Part shown: piece after piece, positions 7,006 through 16,549 of the stretch
Numbering within the stretch: the stretch's first letter is position 1
How the letters are laid out: each line of letters starts with the position of its first letter
Assembly (NCBI RefSeq): GCF_001439605.1
Contig: NZ_LMBX01000024.1
Coordinates: 20,272-55,231, forward strand
DNA length: 34,960 nucleotides
DNA from: Cytobacillus praedii
GTDB lineage: Bacteria > Bacillota > Bacilli > Bacillales > Cytobacillaceae
Reading direction: 5' to 3'
Program-made: the position numbers and the translations under genes
Notes under the pieces: generated by a model
Told to the model about the DNA's origin: nothing
Seen by the model: the letters and a program-made list of their open reading frames with translations, nothing else
Database searches by the model: none

Positions 7006-9375
7006 TTATTCAACAATTAGTATTCGAGGGGATGTTTTAGAAATAACGCTTGTCGACAACCAACAGCTAAGACAGGCAGCAATGATACTTAAACATGATA
7101 TTCCTAAGGCCATGCCCCAGTTTATAATAAGGGGGAGTTCAATTAATCCGTACTGCGATAATATATTCTGCAAAACTAAGGGAAGCAGCTTTACACCTAC
7201 AACCACTCCGAATAATGCACCAACTGCAGAAAGAATGAAGATTCCAGATGTAATGGACCATCTAATTTTGTTAGAGGTCATTCCAATTGATTTATAAATT
7301 CCATATGTGCTGCTTTCTTTTCTAACGTTAATGCGGGAGATACTGAAAATCATGATGAATGTGACGGTTATAAACAATATTCCCATGAGACTCAAGGGCA
7401 TAATTAATAGAGCAACCGCTTCTTTAAATACAGAATCGAGTAACATCTGTTGTGTTGAGACTGAAATTGATTCATTAAAAGTCTCGTTTAATTCATCTGC
7501 AACCTGATTGGACTGTGTGACATCGTTTAAATTTATGAAAACGATATCTGTCGTATTAGTTTTTGCGACCTCTGATGTAATCCTTGCAGAATAAGACTTA
7601 TTTGCTATTGATTGATAGATCCCTGTAACAATAAGACGCTGTTTCTCTCCTCCTAAATAAACATCCAGGATGTCGCCTACATCTTTTTTTAAAGCTCTTG
7701 CGACATTTACCCCTATCGCAATTTCGTTTTTATTGTGCGGGTTTCGTCCATGTATATTCTCAAATCCAAAGTCATCATAGCTTCCCTCAACTACACTAAT
7801 ATTAATGTTCAATGGCGGAGATGAATCGCTTGGGAAAACACCTGTTAGTTCCCCGACCCAGCCAAAATTTTTAATTCTTTTATCAGAAAGTAAATACTCT
7901 TCAAAGTTATTCTTGGAAAAAGCAGATTCATTAAATACAGTTACAGCAATATTTGATGAATCATATCCCCATGATGGTGCAGTTTCTTTAATCGAGATAA
8001 TACTATTCAGCAGAACAAAGCCAAATACTAATACAGCAGAAGTAAAAGTTGTAAGTAGAATCATTAGAGCGGAACTTCTCATATTCTTTGAAAGATTTTT
8101 GATCCCAATTTCTACTTGAAAAGGCAAGCCTATAGAATGTAATATTCGATTTGAGTGATTTAGACGCCGGGTTATTTTACTGCTCTCAGCCTCTGACATC
8201 CCATATCTTATTGCTTGCACAGGATCTACACTCCGAGTTTTTCTCGAATAGAAAAATGTAGTGATTACTACGATTATCAAAATCGTACCGCCAATTAACA
8301 AATAATTTGCGAGACCTTGCACGTTACCTAAGCTATCCCCAGATTGCAAAAAGGACAAAGAACTTTCAATAATTACACGTGACAAAATGCTGCTTAGCAA
8401 TAGGCCAGGAATAATAGAAACAATCGAGAGAAACCCATACTGCATTACGTATACCCCTATTATTCCTCGAGAAGTAACGCCTATCGACTTGATTACTCCA
8501 ATTGTTTTATAATTTGACAATATAGCATCAGAGATACTAAATCCAATGATAAATAAAGAGACAGACATCATGATGGTTCCCAGGAACACCATGACAAAGC
8601 CAATTACTTTATTGATGATTAAATAAAAAGAAGCGATTGATTCGTACTCCATTTTTGACTCAAGATACGGCTTATTTAAGTATCGCTCGAAGTTCTCCCA
8701 ATATGCTGCACTTTGACTATATTCATCAAACCTTAAAGCCATCATGTGTTTTTCCTTACCTGTCATGGCTTGCAGCTGTTCTTCGTAATCCTGCTCATTC
8801 ATCCACACCCGCGCATTCGTTGTAAACGGACCGCCAAACGGCATGTCTACTACAATGGCAGATACACTTAGTTTAAAAGTATTTTCACCTGTATGAAATT
8901 CAATATCTTCTCCTAGAGATATTTCATAGGAAGAAGCCATAGAGGTTGGTATCCATATTGTACCTTTTTGGGGATGCTTTTGTTTTTTTCCTTCTATAAC
9001 AATCAATTGATCGACGGAAACTGGAGTCTCTGGTGTATTCATCATGAATAAATATAGATTCGGAATTTCCTTCCCATTAATCTTTATTCCCGATAAATTC
9101 TTGAAAGGCATGAGCTCCGATGCAGTTACTCCCTTTTGACTATCCCACCATTTGTTCACTACTTTTGGATCGTGAAGCTCTTCTCCCATTGTTAAAATTT
9201 GATGGGCTCCATTCGTTTCTTCATGTTTTTTCTCGAATAGATTTTCTGTATTTTGAATAAGCGTGATGGAAGTGGCTAGCAGCAAAGTAGAAAGCATAAT
9301 AAGTATGACAATTAATCCATTTTGAATTTTCCTTTTTCTTATATTCCCTATACAAAGAGTGACTATTGTTTTCAT
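7006..9375 (-). CDS. ABC transporter permease with two FtsX/MacB-type domains
   Basis: The 789-residue membrane protein has the duplicated FtsX layout. There is an N-terminal helix (about 17-38), a large extracytoplasmic MacB_PCD-like region (about 40-245), three helices of the first FtsX domain (about 250-385), a new helix (about 433-457), a second extracytoplasmic region and three C-terminal helices (about 655-785). Such 8-helix permeases (LolCE, YknZ/YtrF-like) work as mechanotransmitters or exporters rather than as channels for small nutrients. It starts six bases after the ATPase gene, whose last codons contain its GGAAGGAG ribosome binding site. With the upstream two-component genes it suggests an envelope-stress or antimicrobial-peptide response module, though it is longer than BceB (about 650 aa) and is probably a different class. 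Confidence 0.9.
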   Translation of the reverse strand: MKTIVTLCIGNIRKRKIQNGLIVILIMLSTLLLATSITLIQNTENLFEKKHEETNGAHQILTMGEELHDPKVVNKWWDSQKGVTASELMPFKNLSGIKINGKEIPNLYLFMMNTPETPVSVDQLIVIEGKKQKHPQKGTIWIPTSMASSYEISLGEDIEFHTGENTFKLSVSAIVVDMPFGGPFTTNARVWMNEQDYEEQLQAMTGKEKHMMALRFDEYSQSAAYWENFERYLNKPYLESKMEYESIASFYLIINKVIGFVMVFLGTIMMSVSLFIIGFSISDAILSNYKTIGVIKSIGVTSRGIIGVYVMQYGFLSIVSIIPGLLLSSILSRVIIESSLSFLQSGDSLGNVQGLANYLLIGGTILIIVVITTFFYSRKTRSVDPVQAIRYGMSEAESSKITRRLNHSNRILHSIGLPFQVEIGIKNLSKNMRSSALMILLTTFTSAVLVFGFVLLNSIISIKETAPSWGYDSSNIAVTVFNESAFSKNNFEEYLLSDKRIKNFGWVGELTGVFPSDSSPPLNINISVVEGSYDDFGFENIHGRNPHNKNEIAIGVNVARALKKDVGDILDVYLGGEKQRLIVTGIYQSIANKSYSARITSEVAKTNTTDIVFINLNDVTQSNQVADELNETFNESISVSTQQMLLDSVFKEAVALLIMPLSLMGILFITVTFIMIFSISRINVRKESSTYGIYKSIGMTSNKIRWSITSGIFILSAVGALFGVVVGVKLLPLVLQNILSQYGLIELPLIINWGMALGISCLSIIAACLSCWLSTSVISKTSPRILIVE

Positions 9376-9380
9376 CTAAA

Positions 9381-10139
9381 TCACTCCTTCCTTGTAATAT
9401 AAGAAAAGATGATTTCTTCTCTGTCTGGAATATCATTTTCTTCATACTTATCGAAATTTAAAATCCCCTCAATTTTTCCATCCTTTACAAGAATAAGACG
9501 ATCTGCACGGCAAGCAGCTTTTATATCATGAGTAATCATGACAACAGACTGACCTTGTCTATTTAAATTAGTTAATATATCTAATATAGCTATTCCATGT
9601 TCATAATTTAGACTTCCAGTCGGTTCATCAGCAAATACAACATCTGGGGCATTCACTAACGCTCTTGCTATCGCAGCTCGTTGCTGTTGACCCCCAGATG
9701 TTTGAGACGGGAGGCGATTCCGTTGATCTTCAATCCCCATAGCTCGGATAAGTTTCGTCACCTTATTATGCACACTGCTTTTAGGTACTTTAGCAATATA
9801 TCCGGGAAGGGCTATATTTTCAAACAATGTTAAGTCTGGAACTAGATTGATACTTTGATAAACATAACCTATTTTTTTTGATCGAAAGTTTGCTATATCC
9901 CTGTCACTGAAACGATCAATTCTTTCTCCACGAAAATAAACTTCTCCAGCAGTTACTGTATCTAGTCCGCTTAAGAGATAAAGAAGGGTTGATTTGCCTG
10001 ACCCAGAGTTGCCCATTATAACTGTAAAATCTCCCTCATAGATCTCAATGTCTAAATTTTTGATAGCATGGAATTGCTCACTTCCAGATGAATATGTCTT
10101 ACATAGATTTTTCGCTTGAATAATAGCCGCCTTTTTCAA
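9381..10139 (-). CDS. ABC transporter ATP-binding protein (MacB/LolD class)
   Basis: This is the motor subunit for the adjacent FtsX-type permease. Counting from the upstream ATG at 10154, the Walker A GNSGSGKST is at 48-56, the Q-loop Gln at 100, the signature TSGGQQQR at 152-159 (Thr replaces the usual Leu or Ser), Walker B VVFADEPTGSL at 172-182 and the switch His at 209. The LSGLDTVTAGEV segment is typical of the LolD/MacB group. The start is more likely the TTG at 10139, since GGAGGG lies six bases upstream of it and inside the longer version; this gives 252 residues. About 40 residues follow the switch, ending in a charged stretch. Confidence 0.92.
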   Translation of the reverse strand: MKKAAIIQAKNLCKTYSSGSEQFHAIKNLDIEIYEGDFTVIMGNSGSGKSTLLYLLSGLDTVTAGEVYFRGERIDRFSDRDIANFRSKKIGYVYQSINLVPDLTLFENIALPGYIAKVPKSSVHNKVTKLIRAMGIEDQRNRLPSQTSGGQQQRAAIARALVNAPDVVFADEPTGSLNYEHGIAILDILTNLNRQGQSVVMITHDIKAACRADRLILVKDGKIEGILNFDKYEENDIPDREEIIFSYITRKE

Positions 10140-10234
10140 TAAAAGCCCTCCCATAAAACTGTTTTTTTATAGTGTAAAGGGCAGTTCTTACATGATGCTT
10201 ATCAAGATATTAATAAAGTATTACATTGAAATCT

Positions 10235-11677
10235 TTAACTTATTGGGAGCAAAAGAGTAAAAACAGTTCCTTCTTTTTTCTTGCTCTTAAATTGGATAGA
10301 ACCATCATGAGCTTCCATAATATGCTTACAAATTGATAATCCTAAGCCTGATCCTTCATTTTTAATGATAGATTGATCTGCATTTCTATTTCCTCTAAAA
10401 TATCGTTCAAAAATAAATGGCATATCCTGAGGGAGAATTCCCTCTCCGGTATCTGAAATTTGAATCTTCAGCATTTGGCCGTCAATATCAGCCAAAATAC
10501 TAATTGAACCCCCAGGGGATGTATGCTTTAAAGAATTGGTAACCAGATTTGAGATCACCTGCTCTAATCGATGTTCATCTACCTTGATTAGTACATTAGG
10601 AATTTCTGCAGGTTCCATAAAGCTTATCCCTATCGTTCGAACATAATGACCAATAGGATAAATGATGCTCGAAAGAACTTTTCTACTATACTGTTCTTTT
10701 GGATGTACAGGGATGTGCCCTAGCTCTTTTAATGAATGAATGAATAAATCATCTATCAGTCTAGACATTTTTTCTGTATTAGATTGCATAATTTTAACGT
10801 ACTCCATAATCGATTCCATATTAGGGCAAATCCCTTCATAAATGGCATCCAAGTATGCTTTCAAGGTGGTAAGAGGCGTTTTTATGTCATGTGAAATGCT
10901 CGAAATTAATTTTTTTTGGCCCTTCTCTTGCTCATCCCGTTGGATACTAAGTTCCATAATTTCAATTCTCATTTGTTCAAATACAGCATATAGTTCTCCT
11001 ATTTCATCATTTTTCGCATATTCTGCTGATTGCTCATAGCTCCCTTTTAAAATATCTTCTGTACTCTTTTTAAGCTTTTTTATTGGCCGAATGATGTCCA
11101 CTTTGCATTTATAAATAATCATACATAGAAGACCTAATAGAAAAATAGATAACAAACTTATGAAAACCAAAATTAAGTAGTTATTAGAGGGCTGTGATAT
11201 ATCTTGGACACTATTTTTATCTATTGTAAAAATAGCATTTCCAACCTGGGTTTGTGTTTCTTCGTCCACAACCGGAAACGCTATTTTAAACATATTCCCT
11301 TCAACTTTAGAGGCATATAAATCATAATGAAGATCATGTTTCAAATCGAGGTATAGAACAGAATCGTCCTTCGAAGAGTTAAAGATGACTCTTCCGTCCA
11401 GCTTTGAGAAGAGTAGGTCGACCTTTTGATGAACGCTCATTTTTTGCAAGGTATCATATACATTCGAGTCGTGTTCAAGATTACGATAATTCTGCTCTAT
11501 ATATAATAATAAGTCGTTTACTTTTACACGAACCTGATTAATGACTAAGGAAGTTTCATCACTTTCCCTATCTTTGAATCCATTATTTACAAGCATGTAT
11601 GTAACACATCCAGCAAGCAGCAATAGACAGACCAGCATGGCAACAAGCCATTTTCTCATCCATTCATTCAAATACAT
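10235..11677 (-). CDS. membrane sensor histidine kinase
   Basis: This 480-residue class I kinase has two membrane helices (about 9-31 and 168-191) that enclose an extracytoplasmic sensor domain of about 135 residues. A HAMP linker follows (about 192-245), then a HisKA domain with the phospho-acceptor His263 in SSISHDIKTPLTTL and a HATPase_c domain with N box (QVISNLVTNSLKH, 373-385), G1 (DTGEG, 409-413) and G2 (GSGLGLSI, about 441-448). The long extracellular domain separates it from the BceS intramembrane-sensing kinases, so it may sense its signal directly. The gene is 13 bases after the response regulator, with AGGAGAG before the ATG. It should phosphorylate that regulator. The signal is unknown. 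Confidence 0.92.
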   Translation of the reverse strand: MYLNEWMRKWLVAMLVCLLLLAGCVTYMLVNNGFKDRESDETSLVINQVRVKVNDLLLYIEQNYRNLEHDSNVYDTLQKMSVHQKVDLLFSKLDGRVIFNSSKDDSVLYLDLKHDLHYDLYASKVEGNMFKIAFPVVDEETQTQVGNAIFTIDKNSVQDISQPSNNYLILVFISLLSIFLLGLLCMIIYKCKVDIIRPIKKLKKSTEDILKGSYEQSAEYAKNDEIGELYAVFEQMRIEIMELSIQRDEQEKGQKKLISSISHDIKTPLTTLKAYLDAIYEGICPNMESIMEYVKIMQSNTEKMSRLIDDLFIHSLKELGHIPVHPKEQYSRKVLSSIIYPIGHYVRTIGISFMEPAEIPNVLIKVDEHRLEQVISNLVTNSLKHTSPGGSISILADIDGQMLKIQISDTGEGILPQDMPFIFERYFRGNRNADQSIIKNEGSGLGLSICKHIMEAHDGSIQFKSKKKEGTVFTLLLPIS

Positions 11678-11690
11678 ATATCTCTCCTAA

Positions 11691-12395
11691 TTATTCATTA
11701 TTTGTACTAAATTTATATCCGATCCCCCATACTGTTTGAATATAAACCGGATTAGATGGAATGGCCTCTATCTTTTCTCGTAATCTTCTGATATAAACAG
11801 TAATGGTATTTTCGTCTCCGTACTCGGCGTATCCCCATATTTCATCCAATAACTGTCTTTTAGAGAAGACCTGATTGCTATGTTTTGATAAAAAATAAAG
11901 CAAATCAAATTCTTTTGCTGATAAGGAAATGACTTTATTGTCCAATGTAACTTTGTACGCCTTTTTGTTTATTTTTAATTTCCCGAAACAAAGAATCTCG
12001 TTATCCTTTTGAGTATTTAACAAACGCTCATGCATGCGTAAGTGCGCATTTATTCTTGCCACTAGTTCGCTTAAAGAAAATGGTTTTGTCATATAATCGT
12101 CTGCGCCAAATCCTAGCCCAAGTACTTTATCCGTATCACTCCCTCTTGCACTTAAGATCAGGATAGGAATATGGCTCTTCTCACGAATTTGACGGCAAAG
12201 TTCAATACCATCGTAATCTGGAAGTGTTAGATCGAGGATAATAAAATTCAGATCCGTTGTTTCCGCTATATCTCTCGCTTCTTTCCCCGTTGCTGCAATC
12301 ATCACATCAAATTTATTTACAGTAAGATAATCTCTTATTACGTGGGCAATATCTTTCTCGTCCTCAATCACTAGAACCTTTGCCGGCTGAAACAA
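11691..12395 (-). CDS. OmpR-family response regulator
   Basis: This 234-residue DNA-binding regulator has a receiver domain (1-118) with the acid pair Glu11/Asp12, the phospho-acceptor Asp55 (FIILDLTLPD), Ser82 and Lys104, and a winged-helix trans_reg_C domain (about 134-230, with SAKEFDLLYFLSKH and TVYIRRLREKIE). The start is a TTG at 12395 with GGGGG seven bases before it. It is the first gene of a four-gene operon of regulator, kinase, ABC ATPase and permease. It most likely activates this operon or the ABC genes when phosphorylated. A TATAAT lies upstream on the minus strand at 12466-12471 with only a poor -35, which suits an activated promoter. Confidence 0.93.
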   Translation of the reverse strand: MFQPAKVLVIEDEKDIAHVIRDYLTVNKFDVMIAATGKEARDIAETTDLNFIILDLTLPDYDGIELCRQIREKSHIPILILSARGSDTDKVLGLGFGADDYMTKPFSLSELVARINAHLRMHERLLNTQKDNEILCFGKLKINKKAYKVTLDNKVISLSAKEFDLLYFLSKHSNQVFSKRQLLDEIWGYAEYGDENTITVYIRRLREKIEAIPSNPVYIQTVWGIGYKFSTNNE

Positions 12396-12557
12396 TTGCT
12401 TTCCCCCTTAATTTATAGAGATTAGTAAATTCTTCAACACCTATTGTATGAGACCCCCTTTTCCAATTATAGGATAATTCAGCCCTTATTACAGTAAATA
12501 GTTATATGGTTTCGGATTCCCAAACAATTAGAGAGAGGCCATCCTCTTTATATCCTT

Positions 12558-13451
12558 TTACAATTCAGATTCAGAAAGATATATCTTGCGAGTTAAACGA
12601 ATAAATGCTTCCAATGGAGGTGTCATTAATTTATCTTTATGCCAAGCAATTTGTGTAAAAAGCGGGGAATCGGAAGTGGTCCACGCAAATTCCTTCATTC
12701 TTCCCTCTTTAATATCTTTTTTTACAACCATCTCTGGTAATAGTGCAACACCTAGTCCCGCTATGACACATTGCTTGATTGCTTCAATACTGACAAATTC
12801 TATTTTATCTAATGGATATACACCCGCAGACTTAAGCGAGTCTTCAAGCATTATTCGATAAGAACATCCCGTTTCTGTCAGTAACAGCGTTTCATACTTA
12901 AGATCTTCAAGTGAGAGAATGGAATTATAATGGTCGGGTGCGACAACCAGCTTCAATTCCTCTTTGATAAGTTCCTCTACTCTCAAAGAACCCTCTGGTC
13001 TAACCTTATCCATAATAAAAGCAATATCTAATGCCCCTTCCATAAGCTGTTTTCTCGCCATCTCATCTGAATGTGCCGGTTTAAAAATGAGCTTAACTTT
13101 TGGAAATGCATCCTTGAATTCTTTAAGAATCGGTGGCAATCGATAGGTGCACTGGCTTTCCTGAGCCCCTATTGTTAAAGTACCTGTTGGTTCCTCCTCT
13201 CCATTTGCAGCCAGTATGGCTTCTTCACTTAACCGAATCATCTTTTCAGCATATTGCTTAAACATGTGTCCAGCCTCTGTTAATATTAATCGCTTTCCTA
13301 GACGTTCAAATAAAGGTTTGCCAATTTCATCTTCAAGGGCTTTTATTTGTGCTGTTACACTTGATTGGGCAAAATTCAAAAGTTTAGCCGTCTGCGTAAA
13401 ATTCAAATTTTCTGCGGCATGACTAAAAGTAATTAATTGTTTAATTTCCAT
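12558..13451 (-). CDS. LysR-family transcriptional regulator
   Basis: The 297-residue LysR-type regulator has the N-terminal helix-turn-helix (about 1-60, FTQTAKLLNFAQSSVTAQIKALE) and a periplasmic-binding-like effector domain (about 88-290). It is transcribed away from a flavin reductase gene and probably controls it through the 142-base gap between them. The same pairing of a LysR gene and an NAD(P)H-dependent FMN reductase is found in B. subtilis as ywqM/ywqN, and I infer this is the equivalent pair, without proof of orthology. The effector is unknown; a quinone or an electrophile would fit the target. Start at ATG 13451; the context gives no stronger alternative. Confidence 0.9.
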   Translation of the reverse strand: MEIKQLITFSHAAENLNFTQTAKLLNFAQSSVTAQIKALEDEIGKPLFERLGKRLILTEAGHMFKQYAEKMIRLSEEAILAANGEEEPTGTLTIGAQESQCTYRLPPILKEFKDAFPKVKLIFKPAHSDEMARKQLMEGALDIAFIMDKVRPEGSLRVEELIKEELKLVVAPDHYNSILSLEDLKYETLLLTETGCSYRIMLEDSLKSAGVYPLDKIEFVSIEAIKQCVIAGLGVALLPEMVVKKDIKEGRMKEFAWTTSDSPLFTQIAWHKDKLMTPPLEAFIRLTRKIYLSESEL

Positions 13452-13478
13452 GTGAACCGCCTTTTATAATCACTTTTT

Positions 13479-13517
13479 TCGATTTAATTAATCAAAATAA
13501 TCATCTTTATCGATTTA
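13479..13517. promoter_or_regulatory. likely LysR binding region
   Basis: Between the divergent genes there is the dyad GATT-TAATT-AATC (13481-13493), of the T-N11-A kind used by LysR proteins, and a direct repeat TCGATTTA at 13479-13486 and 13510-13517, 31 bases or about three helical turns apart. A TATAAG (13527-13532) with no good -35 follows for the rightward gene, consistent with activator dependence. Confidence 0.5.
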
Positions 13518-13593
13518 TACATTCATTATAAGATAGTGCTAATCAAGGAACAATTAGTATACAAATTCATTTGGATAAAAGGAGAAATTTACA

Positions 13594-14133
13594 ATGACAA
13601 TTGCGATTTTAGACGGAGGAACCCGACCTAATGGCAATACCAAGATACTGACAAACCACGCCATTCAAGGAATAAATGCGGAAATAATTTACTTGAAGGA
13701 TAACCAAATCCACCCGATTATTGACATGCGACATGCACCAGAAGGCTTTCAGGACAGAAATGATGATTATAATTCCATTATCGATCGTATTCTTCCTCAC
13801 GAGATTTTAATATTCTCTACCCCCATTTATTGGTATAGCATGTCAGGAATAATGAAAAACTTCATTGATCGATGGTCTCAAACATTAAGAGACCCTAACT
13901 ATCCTGATTTCAAAAGGAAAATGGCTGCAAAAAAAGCATTTGTCATTGCGGTTGGAGGAGACGATCCAACTATTAAAGGACTGCCGATGATTCAGCAATT
14001 TAAATACATCTTTGACTTTATTGGAATGGATTTCGCGGGTTATATTCTTGGGAGCGGAAATAAACCGGAAGATATCTATGAAGATATTGAAGCATTATTT
14101 AAATCTGAACAGCTTCAGAAAAAGCTAAATTAA
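13594..14133 (+). CDS. NAD(P)H-dependent FMN reductase / quinone reductase (flavodoxin fold)
   Basis: This 179-residue cytosolic flavoprotein would reduce quinones, azo or nitro compounds or free flavin with NAD(P)H. The FMN phosphate loop is GGTRPNGNTK (about residues 8-17) and the second flavin-binding segment is FSTPIYWYSMSGIMKNFIDR (about 74-93), both typical of the NADPH-dependent FMN reductase family (PF03358). The length is normal. It starts at an ATG with AAAGGAG upstream and is divergent from a LysR gene. The arrangement resembles ywqN/ywqM of B. subtilis. A bidirectional terminator follows at 14164-14199. The natural substrate is not evident. Confidence 0.88.
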   Translation: MTIAILDGGTRPNGNTKILTNHAIQGINAEIIYLKDNQIHPIIDMRHAPEGFQDRNDDYNSIIDRILPHEILIFSTPIYWYSMSGIMKNFIDRWSQTLRDPNYPDFKRKMAAKKAFVIAVGGDDPTIKGLPMIQQFKYIFDFIGMDFAGYILGSGNKPEDIYEDIEALFKSEQLQKKLN

Positions 14134-14163
14134 TACCATGGATTAGGGATTTTATACGATAAT

Positions 14164-14199
14164 AGTAAAGGAATGCCCCTGAAAAGGCATTCCTTTACT
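14164..14199. terminator. bidirectional terminator between flavin reductase and phoU
   Basis: A 14-bp stem AGTAAAGGAATGCC / GGCATTCCTTTACT with loop CCTGAAAA. The T-rich ends are short (TTTACTT on the plus strand), but its place between two convergent genes supports a shared terminator that also closes the pst operon. Confidence 0.8.
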
Positions 14200-14215
14200 T
14201 AAATATGAAATCGGT

Positions 14216-14875
14216 CTAAGGGTTTAAATCGTATATACGCCCTTTTATCAAATAGGCTGCACTCTCTGCAATATTCGTGATATGATCAGCTGTTCGTTCA
14301 AGATAACGATTAATAAATAATAATTGAACTAACTGATTTGTTTCCTCTGGATGCTCGCTCAAGTAGCTAGTGATCCGCTTATATGTCTCACCATAGTACT
14401 CATCTACTTGATCATCCAAACCGGCTACTTCTTTTGCAAGCACCATGTTTTCATCTAAAAATGCCTGCACCGCCTTTTGCAGCATCATAATCGATAGTTC
14501 CTTCATTTGTTCAATATTTGTCATGCTTAATAGAGATTGAGGGTTTCCAATTTTAATTGTAGACTTTGCAATATTTACTGCAAAATCCGCAATTCGCTCA
14601 ATATCTGAGGAGATTTTTAAAGCGCCAATAATTCCTCGTAAATCTCTAGCAACTGGCTGCTCTTTTACCATGAGCCACACAACAAATTGATTAATTTCCG
14701 CTTCCAAATTATCAATGGCCGTATCTTCTTCGATTACTTTTAATGCCAATTCAATATCTTGCGTTTTGAAAGCAGTAAAAGCCTTTTCAAACGAAGAAAC
14801 CGTGAGCCTATTCATTTCTATTATTTTATCTTTTAATTCCTGCAGTTTATTCTCATAGTTTTCACGAACAACCAT
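14216..14875 (-). CDS. phoU: PhoU, phosphate transport regulator
   Basis: This 219-residue all-helical cytosolic protein couples the Pst transporter to phosphate homeostasis and dampens uptake or PhoR signalling. It consists of two PhoU repeats of three helices each, with the paired metal-binding signatures DIERIADFAVNIA (about residues 122-134) and YLERTADHITNIAE (about 190-203). It is the last gene of the pst operon, 18 bases after pstB, and starts at ATG 14875 with GGAGTGAG upstream. In B. subtilis itself the pst operon has no phoU, so its presence here points to another Bacillaceae lineage; many other Firmicutes do have it in this position. Confidence 0.95.
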   Translation of the reverse strand: MVVRENYENKLQELKDKIIEMNRLTVSSFEKAFTAFKTQDIELALKVIEEDTAIDNLEAEINQFVVWLMVKEQPVARDLRGIIGALKISSDIERIADFAVNIAKSTIKIGNPQSLLSMTNIEQMKELSIMMLQKAVQAFLDENMVLAKEVAGLDDQVDEYYGETYKRITSYLSEHPEETNQLVQLLFINRYLERTADHITNIAESAAYLIKGRIYDLNP

Positions 14876-14893
14876 TTATTCTCACTCCTACGT

Positions 14894-15709
14894 TTAACCG
14901 AATCGGCCAGTTACATAATCTTCCGTTCTTTGATCCTTCGGCATGGAAAAGATATTATTTGTTTCGTCATATTCAATAATTTCTCCATTTAAGAAAAAAG
15001 CTGTTTTGTCGGAGACTCGTGCTGCCTGCTGCATATTATGAGTAACAATTACGATTGTATAATCCTTTTTCATGTTGGCAATTAACTCTTCTACTTTTAA
15101 TGTTGATATTGGATCTAATGCAGAAGTCGGTTCGTCCATTAAAATAATTTCTGGCTTCATCGCAATCGCACGTGCAATACAAACACGCTGCTGCTGCCCG
15201 CCTGATAGTCCAAGTGCAGATGTCTTCAGACGATCTTTCACTTCGTCCCAAATTGCTGCACCACGCAGGCTCTCTTCAACAATTTCATTTAATTCTTTTT
15301 TGCTTTTTATCCCTTGCATTCGCGGGCCGTATGCGACATTATCATAAATGCTCATTGGAAAAAGATTGGGCTTCTGAAATACCATCCCTACTTTTGTCCG
15401 CAGCTTAATAACATCATTCGTTTCGTATATATTTTCATTATCAATCATTATATCCCCTGTAATTTTCACACCATCGATGAGATCATTCATACGGTTTAAC
15501 GAACGTAAAAAGGTAGACTTCCCGCATCCAGAAGGGCCAATTAAGGCCGTTACTTCTTTTTCATGAATATCTAGTGCTACTTTATAAAGTGCCTGTTTAT
15601 CGCCATAGAATAAATCTAAGTCTTTTACATTAATTTTAGTCCCACCTGATTGTTGCTTCATCTGTGATTTTCTTACTCCATCTTTACGCTCAATCACTGT
15701 TGTCCCCAT
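14894..15709 (-). CDS. pstB: PstB, phosphate ABC transporter ATPase
   Basis: The 271-residue ATPase powers high-affinity phosphate uptake through PstC/PstA. It has Walker [10 protein letters not shown] at 58-66, the Q-loop at about 112, signature LSGGQQQR at 168-175, Walker [14 protein letters not shown] at 188-200 with catalytic Glu193, and the switch His in [13 protein letters not shown]. The [12 protein letters not shown] segment after Walker A is diagnostic of PstB. A tail of about 20 extra residues precedes the domain ([14 protein letters not shown]), as in several Bacillus PstB proteins. The start is ATG 15709, eight bases after GAGGGG; it sits 14 bases after pstA. Confidence 0.96.
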   Translation of the reverse strand: MGTTVIERKDGVRKSQMKQQSGGTKINVKDLDLFYGDKQALYKVALDIHEKEVTALIGPSGCGKSTFLRSLNRMNDLIDGVKITGDIMIDNENIYETNDVIKLRTKVGMVFQKPNLFPMSIYDNVAYGPRMQGIKSKKELNEIVEESLRGAAIWDEVKDRLKTSALGLSGGQQQRVCIARAIAMKPEIILMDEPTSALDPISTLKVEELIANMKKDYTIVIVTHNMQQAARVSDKTAFFLNGEIIEYDETNNIFSMPKDQRTEDYVTGRFG

Positions 15710-15723
15710 TCATTACACCCCTC

Positions 15724-16548
15724 TTAATAGTCAGCTTTGTTTAATCTTTTTGATATAAACGTTGCCAAGAAGTTCAGAATCAAAATAATTACAATTAATA
15801 CGATTCCAACAGCAGCTGCAAGTTCGATGTCACCTGACTCCTGTGTAACTAAAAAGGAATGAACCGTTAACGTTCTTGCTGATGAGAAAATACCGTCTGG
15901 CATGGCAGCAACCGTTCCTGCTGTTAAAAAGATCGCTGCAGATTCACCAACAATTCGCCCGATTGAAAGAATAATCCCAGATAGTATACCCGGCATTGCA
16001 CTTGGCAAAATGACTTTATATAGCGTTTGAAGCTTCGTTGTTCCCAAAGCAAGCGATCCTTCTCGATACGATTGCGGAACTGTTTTTAACGCTTCCTCTG
16101 TTGTTCGGATAATGACTGGCAATACGATGATCGTCAATGTTAACGAAGCAGCGATGATTGACATCCCAAATTTGAGCGTAGTCACAAAAAATACTGCACC
16201 GAATAGTCCATAAATAATCGAAGGAATTCCTGTTAAGCTTTCCGTTGCATAACGGATTAGTCTGACCAATCGGCCTTGCTTTGCGTATTCCTGTAAATAC
16301 ACAGCTGCTAAAATCCCGATTGGTGTAGCGATTATTAAAGAAATGAAGATTGTATAAAGGGTCGTTACAATCATCGGCCATATGCCGCCATGCCCTACTG
16401 GTGAGTAATCACCAAAAATAAAGTTGAAGTCAATTAATCGAAATCCTTTGTAAAAGATATATCCTACAATAATAATGAGTACGGCAACAGTTAAGAAAGC
16501 TGAAGCCCATAAACATCCACGCAACAGATGATCCTTAAACTTTCTCAA
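15724..16548 (-). CDS. pstA: PstA, phosphate ABC transporter permease
   Basis: PstA forms the membrane channel together with PstC. It has six predicted helices and the cytoplasmic EAA loop (EEALKTVPQSYREGSLALGTTK in the middle of the protein) that contacts PstB. A GTG at 16560 would overlap the end of pstC by 11 bases, but its only ribosome binding sequence is directly adjacent. The TTG at 16548, one base after the pstC stop, has GGTGGG seven bases upstream and gives 274 residues beginning MRKFKDHLLRG, so I prefer it. The near-zero spacing points to translational coupling with pstC. Confidence 0.94.
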   Translation of the reverse strand: MRKFKDHLLRGCLWASAFLTVAVLIIIVGYIFYKGFRLIDFNFIFGDYSPVGHGGIWPMIVTTLYTIFISLIIATPIGILAAVYLQEYAKQGRLVRLIRYATESLTGIPSIIYGLFGAVFFVTTLKFGMSIIAASLTLTIIVLPVIIRTTEEALKTVPQSYREGSLALGTTKLQTLYKVILPSAMPGILSGIILSIGRIVGESAAIFLTAGTVAAMPDGIFSSARTLTVHSFLVTQESGDIELAAAVGIVLIVIILILNFLATFISKRLNKADY

Positions 16549-16549
16549 C

